The notes: generated by a model not told the origin, from the sequence alone. DNA of 64,000 nt from Flavobacteriales bacterium UBA6057 (GCA_002428995.1 DIYJ01000020.1:303063-367062), one strand, 5' to 3'; shown: positions 9,723-19,191, counted from the first letter of the stretch. Translations and numbers: made by a program.

Positions 9723-10868
9723 CTACTGGCCATCCAATACAGCGCGGCTAATTACGATACGCTGAACCTCGCTTGTACCTTCATAGATCTGGGTGATCTT
9801 GGCATCACGCATGAGACGCTCCACGTGGTACTCTTTCACAAAGCCATATCCACCGTGAACTTGTACTGCTTCAACTGTGGTCTTCATCGCCACTTCAGAA
9901 GCGCGAAGCTTTGCCATCGCACTGTGCTTACCAAAAGGCTGCTTTTGATCTTTCAACCATGCTGCCTTGAGGCAAAGAAGGCGAGCTCCTTCAATTTCAG
10001 TCGCCATGTCAGCCAGCTTGAAGGCTACGGCCTGGTGCTGGTTAATCGGCTTTCCAAAAGCGGAACGCTCTTTTGAATAAGCTACTGCCAATTCCATTGC
10101 TCCGGAAGCAATTCCCAGTGCCTGAGCTGCAATTCCAATACGTCCGCCTTCAAGAGTTTTCATGGCGAACTTGAAACCAAATCCATCTTCACCGATGCGA
10201 TTCTCCTTTGGAACTTTCACATCCTGAAACATCAGCGTGTGGGTATCGGATCCTCGAATCCCCAATTTGTTCTCTTTGGCTCCAATGATGAATCCGTCCA
10301 TGCCCTTCTCTACGATGAGGCAGTTGATTCCGCGGTGACCTTTGTCAGCATCTGTTTGTGCCATCACCAAGTATGTAGAAGCGGTACCTCCGTTGGTGAT
10401 CCAGTTCTTTGTTCCATTCAACAAATAGTGATCACCCATGTCGATGGCTGTGGTGCGCTGCGAAGTAGCGTCTGAACCTGCTTCTGGTTCCGAAAGACAG
10501 AACGCTCCGATTTTCTCTCCTTTTGCTAAAGGCACGAGATACTTCTGCTTCTGTTCCTCTGATCCAAACTTGTCGAGTCCCCAGCAAACGAGGCTATTGT
10601 TTACAGACATGCAAACGGAAGTACTTGCATCAACCTTTGAAATCTCTTCCATGGCCAATACATAGGAAACCGTATCCATTCCTCCGCCACCATACTCTGG
10701 CGACACCATCATTCCCATAAATCCGAGCTCTCCCAGTTGCTTTACCTGTTCTGCAGGAAAAGTCTGATTCTCATCGCGCTCGATCACTCCTGGCTTCAAT
10801 ACGTTTTGAGCGAAATCACGTGCTGCATCCCGCACGGCCATTTGCTCTTCGGTTAAATCAAAAAACAT
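9723..10868 (-). CDS. Acyl-CoA dehydrogenase, short-chain/butyryl-CoA type
   Basis: A 381-residue FAD-dependent acyl-CoA dehydrogenase, which introduces the trans-2 double bond in fatty-acid or branched-chain amino-acid breakdown. Family motifs are clear: CLSEPEAGSDA and TKNWITNGG in the FAD-binding region, and AFGKPINQHQAV followed by QVHGGYGFVKEYHVERLMRDAKI in the C-terminal helical domain. The catalytic base is Glu363 in QIYEGTSEVQRIV. This Glu position is typical of short- and medium-chain enzymes, and the length matches. Exact chain-length preference cannot be read. It is transcribed divergently from anmK and convergently with murF. Confidence 0.9.
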   Translation of the reverse strand: MFFDLTEEQMAVRDAARDFAQNVLKPGVIERDENQTFPAEQVKQLGELGFMGMMVSPEYGGGGMDTVSYVLAMEEISKVDASTSVCMSVNNSLVCWGLDKFGSEEQKQKYLVPLAKGEKIGAFCLSEPEAGSDATSQRTTAIDMGDHYLLNGTKNWITNGGTASTYLVMAQTDADKGHRGINCLIVEKGMDGFIIGAKENKLGIRGSDTHTLMFQDVKVPKENRIGEDGFGFKFAMKTLEGGRIGIAAQALGIASGAMELAVAYSKERSAFGKPINQHQAVAFKLADMATEIEGARLLCLKAAWLKDQKQPFGKHSAMAKLRASEVAMKTTVEAVQVHGGYGFVKEYHVERLMRDAKITQIYEGTSEVQRIVISRAVLDGQ

Positions 10869-10905
10869 GTTTTATCTGGATTTCCTATTATACTTTGTGG
10901 GCGGA

Positions 10906-10932
10906 CAAAAGTAGCTTTTGCGATGATTCCAA
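10906..10932 (-). promoter_or_regulatory. Probable promoter of the acyl-CoA dehydrogenase
   Basis: On the minus strand TTG (10930-10932) is followed after 16 bases by TACTTTTG (10906-10913), an exact TAnnTTTG match. The expected start site is about 30 bases before the ATG at 10868. The -33 TTG lies inside the 5' end of divergent anmK. Confidence 0.42.
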
Positions 10933-11990
10933 CATCATATCGAGGGTTTGGTTTAATGTGTGGCACCTCCCACGATGCTCTGGATATAGCCGATGTTGGT
11001 TTCGATTTCGACAACGGCCAATGGAGCTACACGATCCATGAGGCTGTTTCTATCGACCTTCCTCAAAACTTGAGGGAAAGACTCGCTCACGCCACTGACA
11101 GCTCAGCCCTCGAACTCGCATTGCTTGATCGAGACTTTGCACACTTCTGTGCTGATCAGGTTTCAGAGCAGATGGCCCGAAGTAATTCGAAAGCCACATT
11201 CATTGCATCCCATGGAGTCACCATATTTCATCAACCTGATCGGGGAATAGCTCAGCAAATTGGGAATGGCGGAATCATGGCTATGCTGACCGGACTGAAG
11301 GTGATCAGCGATTTCAGAATTCAAGACGTAAGCGCGGGAGGCACCGGTGCTCCGCTGGTTCCATATGCTGACAAACAGCTCTTCTCCGATTTTCACTACA
11401 CACTCAACCTCGGAGGTTTTGCCAACATCAGCGTGCTTCATGAAGACGAAGTCATCGGTTACGACCTTTGTGCCTGCAACTTGCTCTTGAATCAACTGGC
11501 AAAGCGAGAAGGTTTCGATTTTGACGCAGGAGGTAAACTGGCAAACGCGGGAAATGCAATTCAGGAGTTACTTCAGCGAATGAACGCCCTCCCCTATTTC
11601 AGCGCTACTCCTCCAAAGTCACTCGGCTACGAATGGGTGAAAGAAACAATAGATCCCTTGTTCATTGAATACTCCCAGTATTCCACTGCTGATCTGCTTG
11701 CCACTTCTGCGGAGCACATTTCAGAAATGATTGCTCGAGCACTGGAAGGAAAAAGAAAAGTACTGGTGACCGGTGGTGGTGCATATAACACACATTTGAT
11801 CGAGCGCATCAGTGCCAAGACAGCCTCCACGGTCGTCATTCCTGACGCTACCACCATCGATTTTCGTGAAGCATTAGCCTTCGCGTTCCTCGGTTTGTTG
11901 AGGCTTCTGGAAGAGCCGAATATAGATCCCAATGTAACCGGATCTGCTCAGCAAACAAGCGCGGGAGCTGTGTACCTGCCGGGTCTTTAA
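10923..11990 (+). CDS. anmK: Anhydro-N-acetylmuramic acid kinase
   Basis: A 355-residue sugar kinase of the AnmK family, which converts recycled 1,6-anhydro-MurNAc to MurNAc-6-phosphate during cell-wall recycling. The phosphate-binding start GLMCGTSHDALDIADV, the catalytic segment DFRIQDVSAGGTGAPLVP and NLGGFANIS are diagnostic, with LVTGGGAYN near the C-terminus. The first motif differs slightly from the usual GLMSGTSxDGxD in having Cys and Ala, but the key Asp residues remain. Proximity to murF gives a loose cell-wall context. The length of 355 is on the short side for AnmK but usual in Bacteroidota. Confidence 0.92.
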   Translation: MIPTSYRGFGLMCGTSHDALDIADVGFDFDNGQWSYTIHEAVSIDLPQNLRERLAHATDSSALELALLDRDFAHFCADQVSEQMARSNSKATFIASHGVTIFHQPDRGIAQQIGNGGIMAMLTGLKVISDFRIQDVSAGGTGAPLVPYADKQLFSDFHYTLNLGGFANISVLHEDEVIGYDLCACNLLLNQLAKREGFDFDAGGKLANAGNAIQELLQRMNALPYFSATPPKSLGYEWVKETIDPLFIEYSQYSTADLLATSAEHISEMIARALEGKRKVLVTGGGAYNTHLIERISAKTASTVVIPDATTIDFREALAFAFLGLLRLLEEPNIDPNVTGSAQQTSAGAVYLPGL

Positions 11991-12041
11991 GCGCCTGAGA
12001 ACAATGACTTGAAAAGACCGCGCAAACAGGTCTCTTTCTTA

Positions 12042-12049
12042 TACATTTG
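12042..12049 (+). promoter_or_regulatory. Possible promoter -7 element for the amino-acid dehydrogenase operon
   Basis: TACATTTG matches TAnnTTTG exactly, 33 bases before the ATG at 12082. No TTG is found at the ideal distance. Just upstream, AAAGACC and GGTCTCTTT (about 12013-12036) can pair imperfectly and may end anmK transcription. Confidence 0.35.
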
Positions 12050-12081
12050 CTGCGCCTTAATTGAGCCCTAAATTCCTTGAT

Positions 12082-13311
12082 ATGAAAGACCTTCTTGCCA
12101 AGTTTGAGAACAAGACCCCCGAAGTTGTATTTGAATGGAGTGACGCTGAGACAGAAGCGAAAGGATGGGTTGTGATCAACAGCCTGAGAGGTGGAGCAGC
12201 TGGTGGTGGAACGCGAATGAGAGTTGGGCTGGACAAGCGAGAAGTAGAGTCGTTGGCCAAAACAATGGAAGTGAAATTCACCGTTGCAGGCCCTCCCATT
12301 GGTGGCGCTAAATCAGGAATCAACTTCGACCCAAGAGATCCAAGAAAGGACGGAGTGCTTCGCAGATGGTATAAGGCCGTCTATCCTATCCTGAAAAACT
12401 ACTACGGCACGGGAGGAGATTTGAATGTTGATGAGATCCACGAAGTGATTCCGATCACCGAAAGCTATGGCCTGTGGCATCCACAGGAAGGAATCGTAAA
12501 CGGTCACTTCAAGCCTGATGCTGCAAGTCATCTCAAAAAAGTAAAGCAACTGCGTCAAGGCGTTTCCAAGCGCTTGGAAGATGGAGCCTATTCCCCTGAT
12601 GTTGACCGTCACTACGTTGTTGCAGATATGATCACCGGCTATGGTGTATCCGAAGCGGTAAGACATTACTATGACATCTGGAAGTCAACAGATGTCAAAG
12701 GAAAGCGCGTCATTGTGCAAGGATGGGGTAATGTGGGTGCGGCAGCGGCTTATTACATGGCGCAGGCTGGCGCCAAGGTTGTAGGTATCATTGACCGTGT
12801 TGGAGGCTTGATGAATCCTGATGGCTTTAGCTTCGAGGAGATTACTGAGCTGTTCCTCCAGAAGGATGGAAACGCCCTGAAGGCAGACAACCTGATTCCT
12901 TTTGACGAAGTGAATGAAAAGATTTGGAGCATGGGTGCTGAAGTATTTCTGCCTTGTGCTGCCTCTCGACTGATCACGCAAGATCAGGCAGATCAGATGA
13001 TCGCAAACGGCTTGGAAGTAGTTTCATCAGGAGCTAACGTACCCTTTGCTGATCCTGAAATATTCTTCGGCCCGATTGGCGACCATGTAGACAACCAGAT
13101 TGCCTTACTACCTGACTTCATAGCAAATTGTGGTATGGCTCGGGTATTCGCCTATTGCATGAGCGATGAGTATCAGCAAGTGGACGAAGCCATTTTCTCA
13201 GACACCTCTTCTACCATTAAGGATGCTCTGGCTGCGGTTCATGCCAAGGATTCTTCTGACAAGAAGATCGCTAAGACCGCCTTCGAAATCGCGTTGACGC
13301 AACTCGTTTGA
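12082..13311 (+). CDS. Glu/Leu/Phe/Val family NAD(P)-dependent amino-acid dehydrogenase
   Basis: A 409-residue oxidative-deamination enzyme of the Glu/Leu/Phe/Val dehydrogenase family. The ATG at 12082 was preferred to a TTG at 12061 because MKDLLAKFENKTPEVVFEW is the start conserved in flavobacterial homologues. The substrate domain carries SLRGGAAGGGTRMR and the catalytic-Lys block GPPIGGAKSGINFDP, with YGTGGDLNVDE following. The nucleotide domain has VIVQGWGNVGAAAA (a GxGxxG loop). Which amino acid it prefers cannot be decided by eye. It starts a tight run with mscS (1-base gap) and nhaD, hinting at joint expression with ion and osmotic functions. Confidence 0.85.
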   Translation: MKDLLAKFENKTPEVVFEWSDAETEAKGWVVINSLRGGAAGGGTRMRVGLDKREVESLAKTMEVKFTVAGPPIGGAKSGINFDPRDPRKDGVLRRWYKAVYPILKNYYGTGGDLNVDEIHEVIPITESYGLWHPQEGIVNGHFKPDAASHLKKVKQLRQGVSKRLEDGAYSPDVDRHYVVADMITGYGVSEAVRHYYDIWKSTDVKGKRVIVQGWGNVGAAAAYYMAQAGAKVVGIIDRVGGLMNPDGFSFEEITELFLQKDGNALKADNLIPFDEVNEKIWSMGAEVFLPCAASRLITQDQADQMIANGLEVVSSGANVPFADPEIFFGPIGDHVDNQIALLPDFIANCGMARVFAYCMSDEYQQVDEAIFSDTSSTIKDALAAVHAKDSSDKKIAKTAFEIALTQLV

Positions 13312-13312
13312 A

Positions 13313-14416
13313 GTGAACGACTACCGAGCCATTCTTGACCAGGTTTATTTTGGTAACACCGTGCAGGACTACCTGTGGGTGGTTGGCTCGCTGCTCGTAG
13401 GTTTCGTCTGCATGCGTTTCCTTGCGCATCGCATCAGCGACATCATCTTCCGACTTCTTTCCAGAACAACGACCTCGCTGGATAAAGAATCGCTCTACGA
13501 CTTGGTTGGAGCACCGCTGCGATGGTTCATTATGCTCATCGTCCTCTTTGTGTGTACATCACATCTGGAGTATCCGGCAGATTGGGATCTGGCGCCAAAG
13601 GAAGAGTTCGGCCTTCGCATGATCCTCTATCGAACCTACATTCTCTTCTTGTGCGTTGTGGTCACTTGGATTGCACTCAGAGTCGCCAAGTTTACAGGCA
13701 TTATCCTGATGGATCGAGCGTTGCAGACGGAGAGCAAGGCAGACGATCAGATCATTCCATTTATGATGGAGATTGTGAAAATCGTCATTGTGATCATTGC
13801 CGTGTTTGTGGTGCTTGGAACGGTATTCAAAGTAGACATTGCAGCACTTGTGGCCGGTCTTGGTGTTGGAGGTTTAGCACTTGCACTGGCAGCCAAAGAA
13901 AGCCTCGAAAACCTCCTGGCTTCCTTCATGATCTTCTTTGACAAACCCTTTACCGTAGGTGACTTGGTTTCTATCAACGGAAATGTTGGAACCGTAGATA
14001 AGATCGGGTTCAGAAGCACGCGCATCCGCACCCTTGAAAAGAGCTACCTCACCATTCCAAACATGCTGATGGTGAATGATGTGCTCGACAATCTTTCGCT
14101 TCGAACTTTCAGAAGGGTAAACTTCAACATTGGTGTGCTATACGGAACGACCGAAGCACAACTGCAAGGAATTGTCGCAGACATTCAAAAACTAGTGGAC
14201 GAGCATCCAAACACGAACCAGGACGGAGAGATTCACTTCTCCGAATTTGGTCCGAGTTCGCTCGACATCATGATTCTCTATTACATCGATACGATGGATT
14301 GGAGTGTGTATCTCCGCATCCGGGAAGAGATTAATTTCAAAATCATGCGCATTGTAGAAGAGCATGGCGCTGATTTCGCGTTCCCAACTCAAACAATTCA
14401 CCTCGAAAAACCTTAA
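13313..14416 (+). CDS. MscS-family mechanosensitive channel
   Basis: A 367-residue inner-membrane channel protein of the small-conductance (MscS) family that releases solutes on hypo-osmotic shock. The start is GTG, one base after the upstream stop codon. Several hydrophobic helices come first. The pore-lining helix is the Gly/Ala-rich AALVAGLGVGGLALALAAKESLENLLAS, followed by FDKPFTVGDLV and TRIRTLEKSYLTIPN, the conserved beta domain. The C-terminal part is the alpha/beta cytoplasmic domain. There is no long extra N- or C-terminal region. It sits between the amino-acid dehydrogenase and nhaD. Confidence 0.9.
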   Translation: MNDYRAILDQVYFGNTVQDYLWVVGSLLVGFVCMRFLAHRISDIIFRLLSRTTTSLDKESLYDLVGAPLRWFIMLIVLFVCTSHLEYPADWDLAPKEEFGLRMILYRTYILFLCVVVTWIALRVAKFTGIILMDRALQTESKADDQIIPFMMEIVKIVIVIIAVFVVLGTVFKVDIAALVAGLGVGGLALALAAKESLENLLASFMIFFDKPFTVGDLVSINGNVGTVDKIGFRSTRIRTLEKSYLTIPNMLMVNDVLDNLSLRTFRRVNFNIGVLYGTTEAQLQGIVADIQKLVDEHPNTNQDGEIHFSEFGPSSLDIMILYYIDTMDWSVYLRIREEINFKIMRIVEEHGADFAFPTQTIHLEKP

Positions 14417-14431
14417 AACTCAAAACAGCTC

Positions 14432-15811
14432 ATGGACTTATTGATGGTTGTCGTATTTGTACTCGGTTATCTGGCAATTGCCCTTGAACATCCGATCAAA
14501 ATTGACAAGGCCGCCAGTGCGCTCCTCATCGGTGCGATCACCTGGACAATCTTCTCACTCAATGCGGAATCCATTATGGAGGGTTCTACACTGCTGGCGG
14601 AATACCTCGCTTCAGAGATAGGTCAGGGCCATGATGCACAGCACTATGTAGTGCATGAACTCAGTCACCACCTGGCTGAGATTGCTGAAATTCTCTTCTT
14701 CCTGCTTGGTGCGATGACCATTGTGGAACTCATTGATGCTCACGAAGGTTTTGCGCTTATTACAGATCGCATCAACACTTCGAACAAAGTGAAGCTGATG
14801 TGGATTCTGAGCATTCTCACCTTCTTCCTCTCTGCTGCGCTCGACAACCTTACCACGGCCATCGTAATGTCAGCACTGCTTAAAAAGCTGGTGAAGAGCA
14901 AGGAAGACCTGTGGATGTTCGCTGGAATCATCATTATTGCTGCGAATGCCGGAGGTGCATGGTCACCGATTGGTGATGTTACCACGATCATGCTTTGGAT
15001 TGGTGGTCAGGTAACAGCCGCCAACATCGTTGTGAAGCTGATCATTCCTTCCCTTGTATGCCTCATCGTTCCATTGATCGTGCTTTCCTTCATCATGAAG
15101 GGCGAGTTTGAGCGAAAGCTGGGTATGGTGGAGCGTCAGCACCTCGAAGATCGAACAACACCTACGGAGCAGTTGACTGTTCTCCTTTTGGGCGTGGGTT
15201 CACTCCTCTTTGTTCCCATCTTCAAGACCATTACTCACCTCCCGCCCTACATGGGTATCCTGCTCGGCCTCGGGGTTCTTTGGACCGTAACCGAGATTAT
15301 GCACCGATCCAAGAATAAGGCTGAACGCAGCAAGCTTTCCGTCATCGGAGTGCTTCAAAAGGTCGATACGCCCAGTGTGCTCTTCTTCCTCGGAATTCTT
15401 GCCGCTGTTGGATCTCTTCAAAGTGCCGGTTTGCTTCGCTACATGGCTCAATTCCTTGAGTCTTCCATTGGTAACATGTATGCCATCAACATGGTAATTG
15501 GTGTATTGAGCTCGATCGTGGATAACGTGCCATTGGTTGCTGGTGCCATGGGTATGTATGAATTGCTTCCTGCCGGAGCTGCAGCTGTTGCAGGTCAGGC
15601 TTATCCGGTCGATCATGTCTTCTGGGAATTCCTCGCCTACTGTGCCGGAACAGGAGGTAGCTGCCTCATCATTGGCTCTGCTGCTGGTGTTGCAGTGATG
15701 GGTATTCTTCAGATCGATTTCATCTGGTACATGAAAAAGATCACCTGGCTTGCCTTCATCGGTTACATCGCTGGTGCATTCACCTACATCGCGATGGCAT
15801 CGATGATCTGA
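14432..15811 (+). CDS. nhaD: Na+/H+ antiporter NhaD
   Basis: A 459-residue polytopic membrane protein of the NhaD family, which expels Na+ (or Li+) in exchange for protons in halophilic and marine bacteria. Characteristic segments are LSAALDNLTTAIVMSALL and NAGGAWSPIGDVTTIMLW in the first half, mirrored by IVDNVPLVAGAM and GTGGSCLIIGSAAGVAVMG in the second half, which reflects the inverted-repeat fold of the ion-transporter superfamily. It begins 15 bases after the mscS stop codon, so the two are probably co-transcribed. A cytoplasm-facing His-rich stretch (around GHDAQHYVVHELSHH) is unusual and may act in pH sensing; this is inference. Confidence 0.92.
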   Translation: MDLLMVVVFVLGYLAIALEHPIKIDKAASALLIGAITWTIFSLNAESIMEGSTLLAEYLASEIGQGHDAQHYVVHELSHHLAEIAEILFFLLGAMTIVELIDAHEGFALITDRINTSNKVKLMWILSILTFFLSAALDNLTTAIVMSALLKKLVKSKEDLWMFAGIIIIAANAGGAWSPIGDVTTIMLWIGGQVTAANIVVKLIIPSLVCLIVPLIVLSFIMKGEFERKLGMVERQHLEDRTTPTEQLTVLLLGVGSLLFVPIFKTITHLPPYMGILLGLGVLWTVTEIMHRSKNKAERSKLSVIGVLQKVDTPSVLFFLGILAAVGSLQSAGLLRYMAQFLESSIGNMYAINMVIGVLSSIVDNVPLVAGAMGMYELLPAGAAAVAGQAYPVDHVFWEFLAYCAGTGGSCLIIGSAAGVAVMGILQIDFIWYMKKITWLAFIGYIAGAFTYIAMASMI

Positions 15812-15904
15812 GTGAATTAACAGCCTCTTCTTTACAATTCCCCTGCTGTTGGCCCGTTCTGGATAGTGGCCCTGATACTTTAGTGGCTTAAATTCCCTGA
15901 GAGT

Positions 15905-16612
15905 ATGCTATTGAGTCTGCTGCTACAGATTAGTTCCGGAGATGGTGAGGCGGCTGAAATTGCCGAAGAAGTAGTTCCTACAGAAGAGACGTTGTCGGTC
16001 ATTGAACTACTGATCAATGGTGGTTGGTACATCATGATCCCACTGGCAGTGTTATCCGTTATTGCCGTCTACATTTTCATTGAACGCTTCCTGGCCATAC
16101 AAAAGGCTTCCAAAGAGGATCCGCAGTTCATGAACCAGATCAAGGATTTCATCCACAACGGCAAGATCGATGCAGCGAATCACCTCTGCAAGCAAACCGA
16201 TACCACCTTCGCCCGCATGATTGAGAAAGGTGTCAAACGCATTGGCAAACCCTTGGGAGACATCAGCGCTGCAGTCGAAAATGTGGCTAAGCTAGAAGTT
16301 TACAAACTCGAGGAAAGTCTTTCCACACTTGCAACCATTGCAGGTGCGGCACCCATGATCGGTTTCCTTGGGACTGTTATTGGGATGATCGTAGTATTCC
16401 ACGAAATGCGCATCAGCGACAGCGGAATTGAGATAGAACAACTCTCGGGAGGTATCATGCAGGCCATGGTAACCACGGTGGCCGGTCTGGTCATCGGAAT
16501 TATTGCCTACATCGCTTACAACGTGCTTGTGGCCAAAGTGGAGAAAGTGGTCTACAAGATGGAAGCCACCACCATAGAATTCATGGATCTGTTGCAAGAA
16601 CCTGCTGAATAA
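15905..16612 (+). CDS. exbB: MotA/TolQ/ExbB proton channel family protein
   Basis: A 235-residue inner-membrane protein of the ExbB/TolQ family. It forms the proton channel that energises TonB-dependent transport or the Tol system. One transmembrane helix lies near residues 38-60 (GGWYIMIPLAVLSVIAVYIFIERF), and two more follow the APMIGFLGTVIGMI motif, the last in MVTTVAGLVIGIIAYIAYN. The acidic N-terminal tail is periplasmic. Its stop codon overlaps the exbD start (TAATG), showing translational coupling. Downstream exbD and tonB point to the ExbB rather than TolQ role. Confidence 0.9.
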   Translation: MLLSLLLQISSGDGEAAEIAEEVVPTEETLSVIELLINGGWYIMIPLAVLSVIAVYIFIERFLAIQKASKEDPQFMNQIKDFIHNGKIDAANHLCKQTDTTFARMIEKGVKRIGKPLGDISAAVENVAKLEVYKLEESLSTLATIAGAAPMIGFLGTVIGMIVVFHEMRISDSGIEIEQLSGGIMQAMVTTVAGLVIGIIAYIAYNVLVAKVEKVVYKMEATTIEFMDLLQEPAE

Positions 16613-17001
16613 TGAGCATCAAGTCACGCAATAAGGTTAGTGTAAGCTTCAGCATGAGCTCGATGACGGACATCGTGTTCCTGCTGCTGATCTTCTTTAT
16701 CATTCTTTCTACCCTTGTTTCGCCTTACGGAGCCAAAGTGGACCTCCCAACTGGAAAGGCCCGAACCAAGGAACAGCCTAAAATTGCCGTGAGCATTCGC
16801 CCAGACCTTACCTACAATATTGACGGCCGGGATGTGGCCAAATCAGAATTGGAAGGTATCTTGAACCAGCGCAAAGCAGAAGTCGATGAAACAAGCATCG
16901 TGCTCCGCGTGGACAAGAAAGTACCAACGGGAGAAACCGTTGGCTTTTTAGCGCTCGCAAAAGAATACGGTTTTAGTGTCGTTATAGCCACCAAACCTTA
17001 A
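16612..17001 (+). CDS. exbD: ExbD/TolR family biopolymer transport protein
   Basis: A 129-residue protein with one N-terminal membrane helix (SMTDIVFLLLIFFIILSTLV) and a small periplasmic domain. The Asp in SSMTDIVFLLLIFF is the conserved proton-relay residue of ExbD/TolR. The C-terminal domain (IVLRVDKKVPTGETVGFL followed by GFSVVIATKP) matches the family. It overlaps exbB by one base and tonB follows after one base, giving a three-gene energy-transduction unit for outer-membrane receptors. Confidence 0.92.
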   Translation: MSIKSRNKVSVSFSMSSMTDIVFLLLIFFIILSTLVSPYGAKVDLPTGKARTKEQPKIAVSIRPDLTYNIDGRDVAKSELEGILNQRKAEVDETSIVLRVDKKVPTGETVGFLALAKEYGFSVVIATKP

Positions 17002-17002
17002 G

Positions 17003-17779
17003 ATGAAAAAGTCGAAAGAACATAAGAAGAGGGGAATCATCGCGACCATTATAGTTCATCTGGTCCTACTCCTCATTTTCATGTTCACCGGATTGACCAT
17101 TCCCGTGCCTTTGCCTGAAGAAGAAGGACTTCCTGTTCAGCTAGACCTTGGAAATACCGATTTCGGATCAGGAGATGAGCAACCTCAGAGCACAAAGCAG
17201 CCGGATGAAACCGAGCCAATCACCGAACCGCAGCCCGTTGAGAGTGCTCCGGTAGAAGCCCCGGAAGAAGTGGCCACTCAGGAAGATGTTTCTGACATGA
17301 GCGTTCCTGAGCAAACCAAACCTGTGGAGAAACCTGTAGAGAAAAAACCGGAGCTTGATGAACGCCTGAAAAAGGCACTGAGCAATCCCTTTCAAACCAA
17401 TAAGGACAACGATAGCAAGGGGCAAGGCAGTACAGATCAGGCCGGAGATCATGGTAAGCCCAATGGTTCACCTGACGGATCTTCACTTACTGGCACTAAG
17501 GCCGGTGGAGGAATTTCGGCCAGCTTAGGCGGTCGGGCAGCAAAAAACTTGCGGCCTATTCCCGGTAACTGGCAGGAGTCGGGCATGATCAAGATCACCG
17601 TAATCGTTGATCGGAACGGAAAGGTGGTGAGCGCCTCGCAAGCACGTGGAACTACGATCACCAACTCCGCCCTCATCAATGCTGCCATCGCTGAGGCTAT
17701 GAAAGTGAAATTCACTCCGATGGCAGATGCACCTGCCGAGCAACGTGGTGTGATCACCTATCCGATTTACCTGCAGTAA
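17003..17779 (+). CDS. tonB: TonB family energy transducer
   Basis: A 258-residue protein with an N-terminal membrane anchor (about residues 11-33), a long Pro/Glu/Val-rich periplasm-spanning region (about 40-125), a Gly-rich linker and a C-terminal TonB fold (about 180-258: MIKITVIVDRNGKVVSA, then AIAEAMKVKFTPM, then GVITYPIYLQ). It couples the ExbB-ExbD proton channel to TonB-dependent receptors. The position directly after exbD and the absence of other TonB-box binding domains support this. Several TonB paralogues are usual in Bacteroidota, so its receptor partners are unknown. Confidence 0.9.
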   Translation: MKKSKEHKKRGIIATIIVHLVLLLIFMFTGLTIPVPLPEEEGLPVQLDLGNTDFGSGDEQPQSTKQPDETEPITEPQPVESAPVEAPEEVATQEDVSDMSVPEQTKPVEKPVEKKPELDERLKKALSNPFQTNKDNDSKGQGSTDQAGDHGKPNGSPDGSSLTGTKAGGGISASLGGRAAKNLRPIPGNWQESGMIKITVIVDRNGKVVSASQARGTTITNSALINAAIAEAMKVKFTPMADAPAEQRGVITYPIYLQ

Positions 17780-17788
17780 GTCATTTCG

Positions 17789-19024
17789 ATGACCTACCCC
17801 GAGACTTTAGAATACCTCTTCCAGCAGCTGCCAATGTATCAGCGTGTGGGAAAGGCAGCCTACAAGGCAGACCTTGATAATACGTGGGCACTGATGGAGC
17901 GCTTGAACAGTCCTCACAAGAAGTTCAAGACGATCCATGTAGCAGGCACCAATGGAAAGGGTTCTGTATCTCACATGCTTGCCTCCATCTTTAAGGAGGC
18001 TGGATACAAAACCGGTCTTTACACCTCACCACACCTCGTGGACTTCCGCGAACGCATCCGCATGAACGGGAAGATGATTCCCGAGCAAGTGGTAGTCGAT
18101 TTTGTCGCAGACTACAAAGAAGCTTTTGAGGAACTTCAGCTCTCCTTCTTCGAGTGGACCGTAGGGCTTGCGTTTCAGTCCTTTGCTCAGGAGTCTGTGG
18201 ACATCGCCATTGTTGAAGTGGGAATGGGAGGACGCCTGGATTCAACCAACGTGATCACACCCCAACTCTCCATCATCACCAACATCGGTTGGGATCATAT
18301 GCAGTTTCTGGGCGATACGCTCGCAAAAATTGCCGGTGAAAAGGCAGGTATCATCAAAGAGAATACTCCGGTTGTCATCGGCAAAAGCCAACCTGAAACA
18401 GTTGAAGTCTTTTTAGAGCGTGCCAAAGCGTTGCGCGCCCCCATCGTATTTGCAGACAAGCAGCCGATGGTTCCGATGCTCGAGAGTGACCTGCGTGGGA
18501 AATACCAGGCGGAAAACTTCCAAACCGTTATCGTGGCATGTTCGTGGCTTTCAGGAATGGGCTGGAGCTTGACTCCGGCAGCGGTAAAAGCCGGATTGGG
18601 AAGTGTGAAAAGGAACTCGGGACTACGAGGTCGCTGGGAAGTGTTGCAAAGAAATCCGCTGGTGATATGCGATGTTGGACACAACAAGGAAGGTGTTCTA
18701 CACATCACAGAACAGCTGGAAAAAACTCCTCACGAAAAACTCCACTTGGTACTTGGCTTCGTAAACGACAAGAATGTAAAGGAAGTGCTGGACCTGTTTC
18801 CCAAAAAGGCAACGTACTATCTGTGCCAGGCTTCGATCCCAAGAGCGCTGGAAGTGAGCGAACTAAGCGCAATGGCCAAGGATTTTGGTTTAGAGCATCA
18901 ATCGTATCCCAACGTCTCTGAAGCATATCAGGCAGCTTTCAATGCTGCACAATCCGGAGACCTTGTATTTGTTGGTGGAAGCACGTTTGTGGTTGGAGAT
19001 TTTCTAAAGCATCCAGATCAGTAA
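17789..19024 (+). CDS. folC: Bifunctional folylpolyglutamate/dihydrofolate synthase
   Basis: A 411-residue Mur-ligase-fold enzyme that adds glutamate to folates and may also make dihydrofolate from dihydropteroate. The ATP loop VAGTNGKGSVSHM lies at about residues 51-63. SPHLVDFRERIRMNG, VEVGMGGRLDSTNV and TNIGWDHMQFLG are the usual FolC blocks, and CDVGHNKEG lies in the C-terminal domain. It starts nine bases after the tonB stop codon and is probably in the same transcript. Length is normal. Confidence 0.93.
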   Translation: MTYPETLEYLFQQLPMYQRVGKAAYKADLDNTWALMERLNSPHKKFKTIHVAGTNGKGSVSHMLASIFKEAGYKTGLYTSPHLVDFRERIRMNGKMIPEQVVVDFVADYKEAFEELQLSFFEWTVGLAFQSFAQESVDIAIVEVGMGGRLDSTNVITPQLSIITNIGWDHMQFLGDTLAKIAGEKAGIIKENTPVVIGKSQPETVEVFLERAKALRAPIVFADKQPMVPMLESDLRGKYQAENFQTVIVACSWLSGMGWSLTPAAVKAGLGSVKRNSGLRGRWEVLQRNPLVICDVGHNKEGVLHITEQLEKTPHEKLHLVLGFVNDKNVKEVLDLFPKKATYYLCQASIPRALEVSELSAMAKDFGLEHQSYPNVSEAYQAAFNAAQSGDLVFVGGSTFVVGDFLKHPDQ

Positions 19025-19191
19025 GCCAAGACCCAGAAACCTCAATAACAATCTCAACTGCAACTTCAATAAAGCAAGTGTTCGAGCGAATCTCACCGAG
19101 GCTAATGGCTGATAGCCAAAAAAACACAAGTACAAACTCAAGCTCAACAAACACCCCCGAACATTAAGCTCCACCCGAGCCTATTGCCTGC

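Noticed and set aside
19025..19191. A C/A-rich stretch after folC with repeated CAA-type words
   Set aside because: No frame, hairpin, promoter or exact repeat unit could be supported. It looks like ordinary low-complexity spacer between convergent genes.
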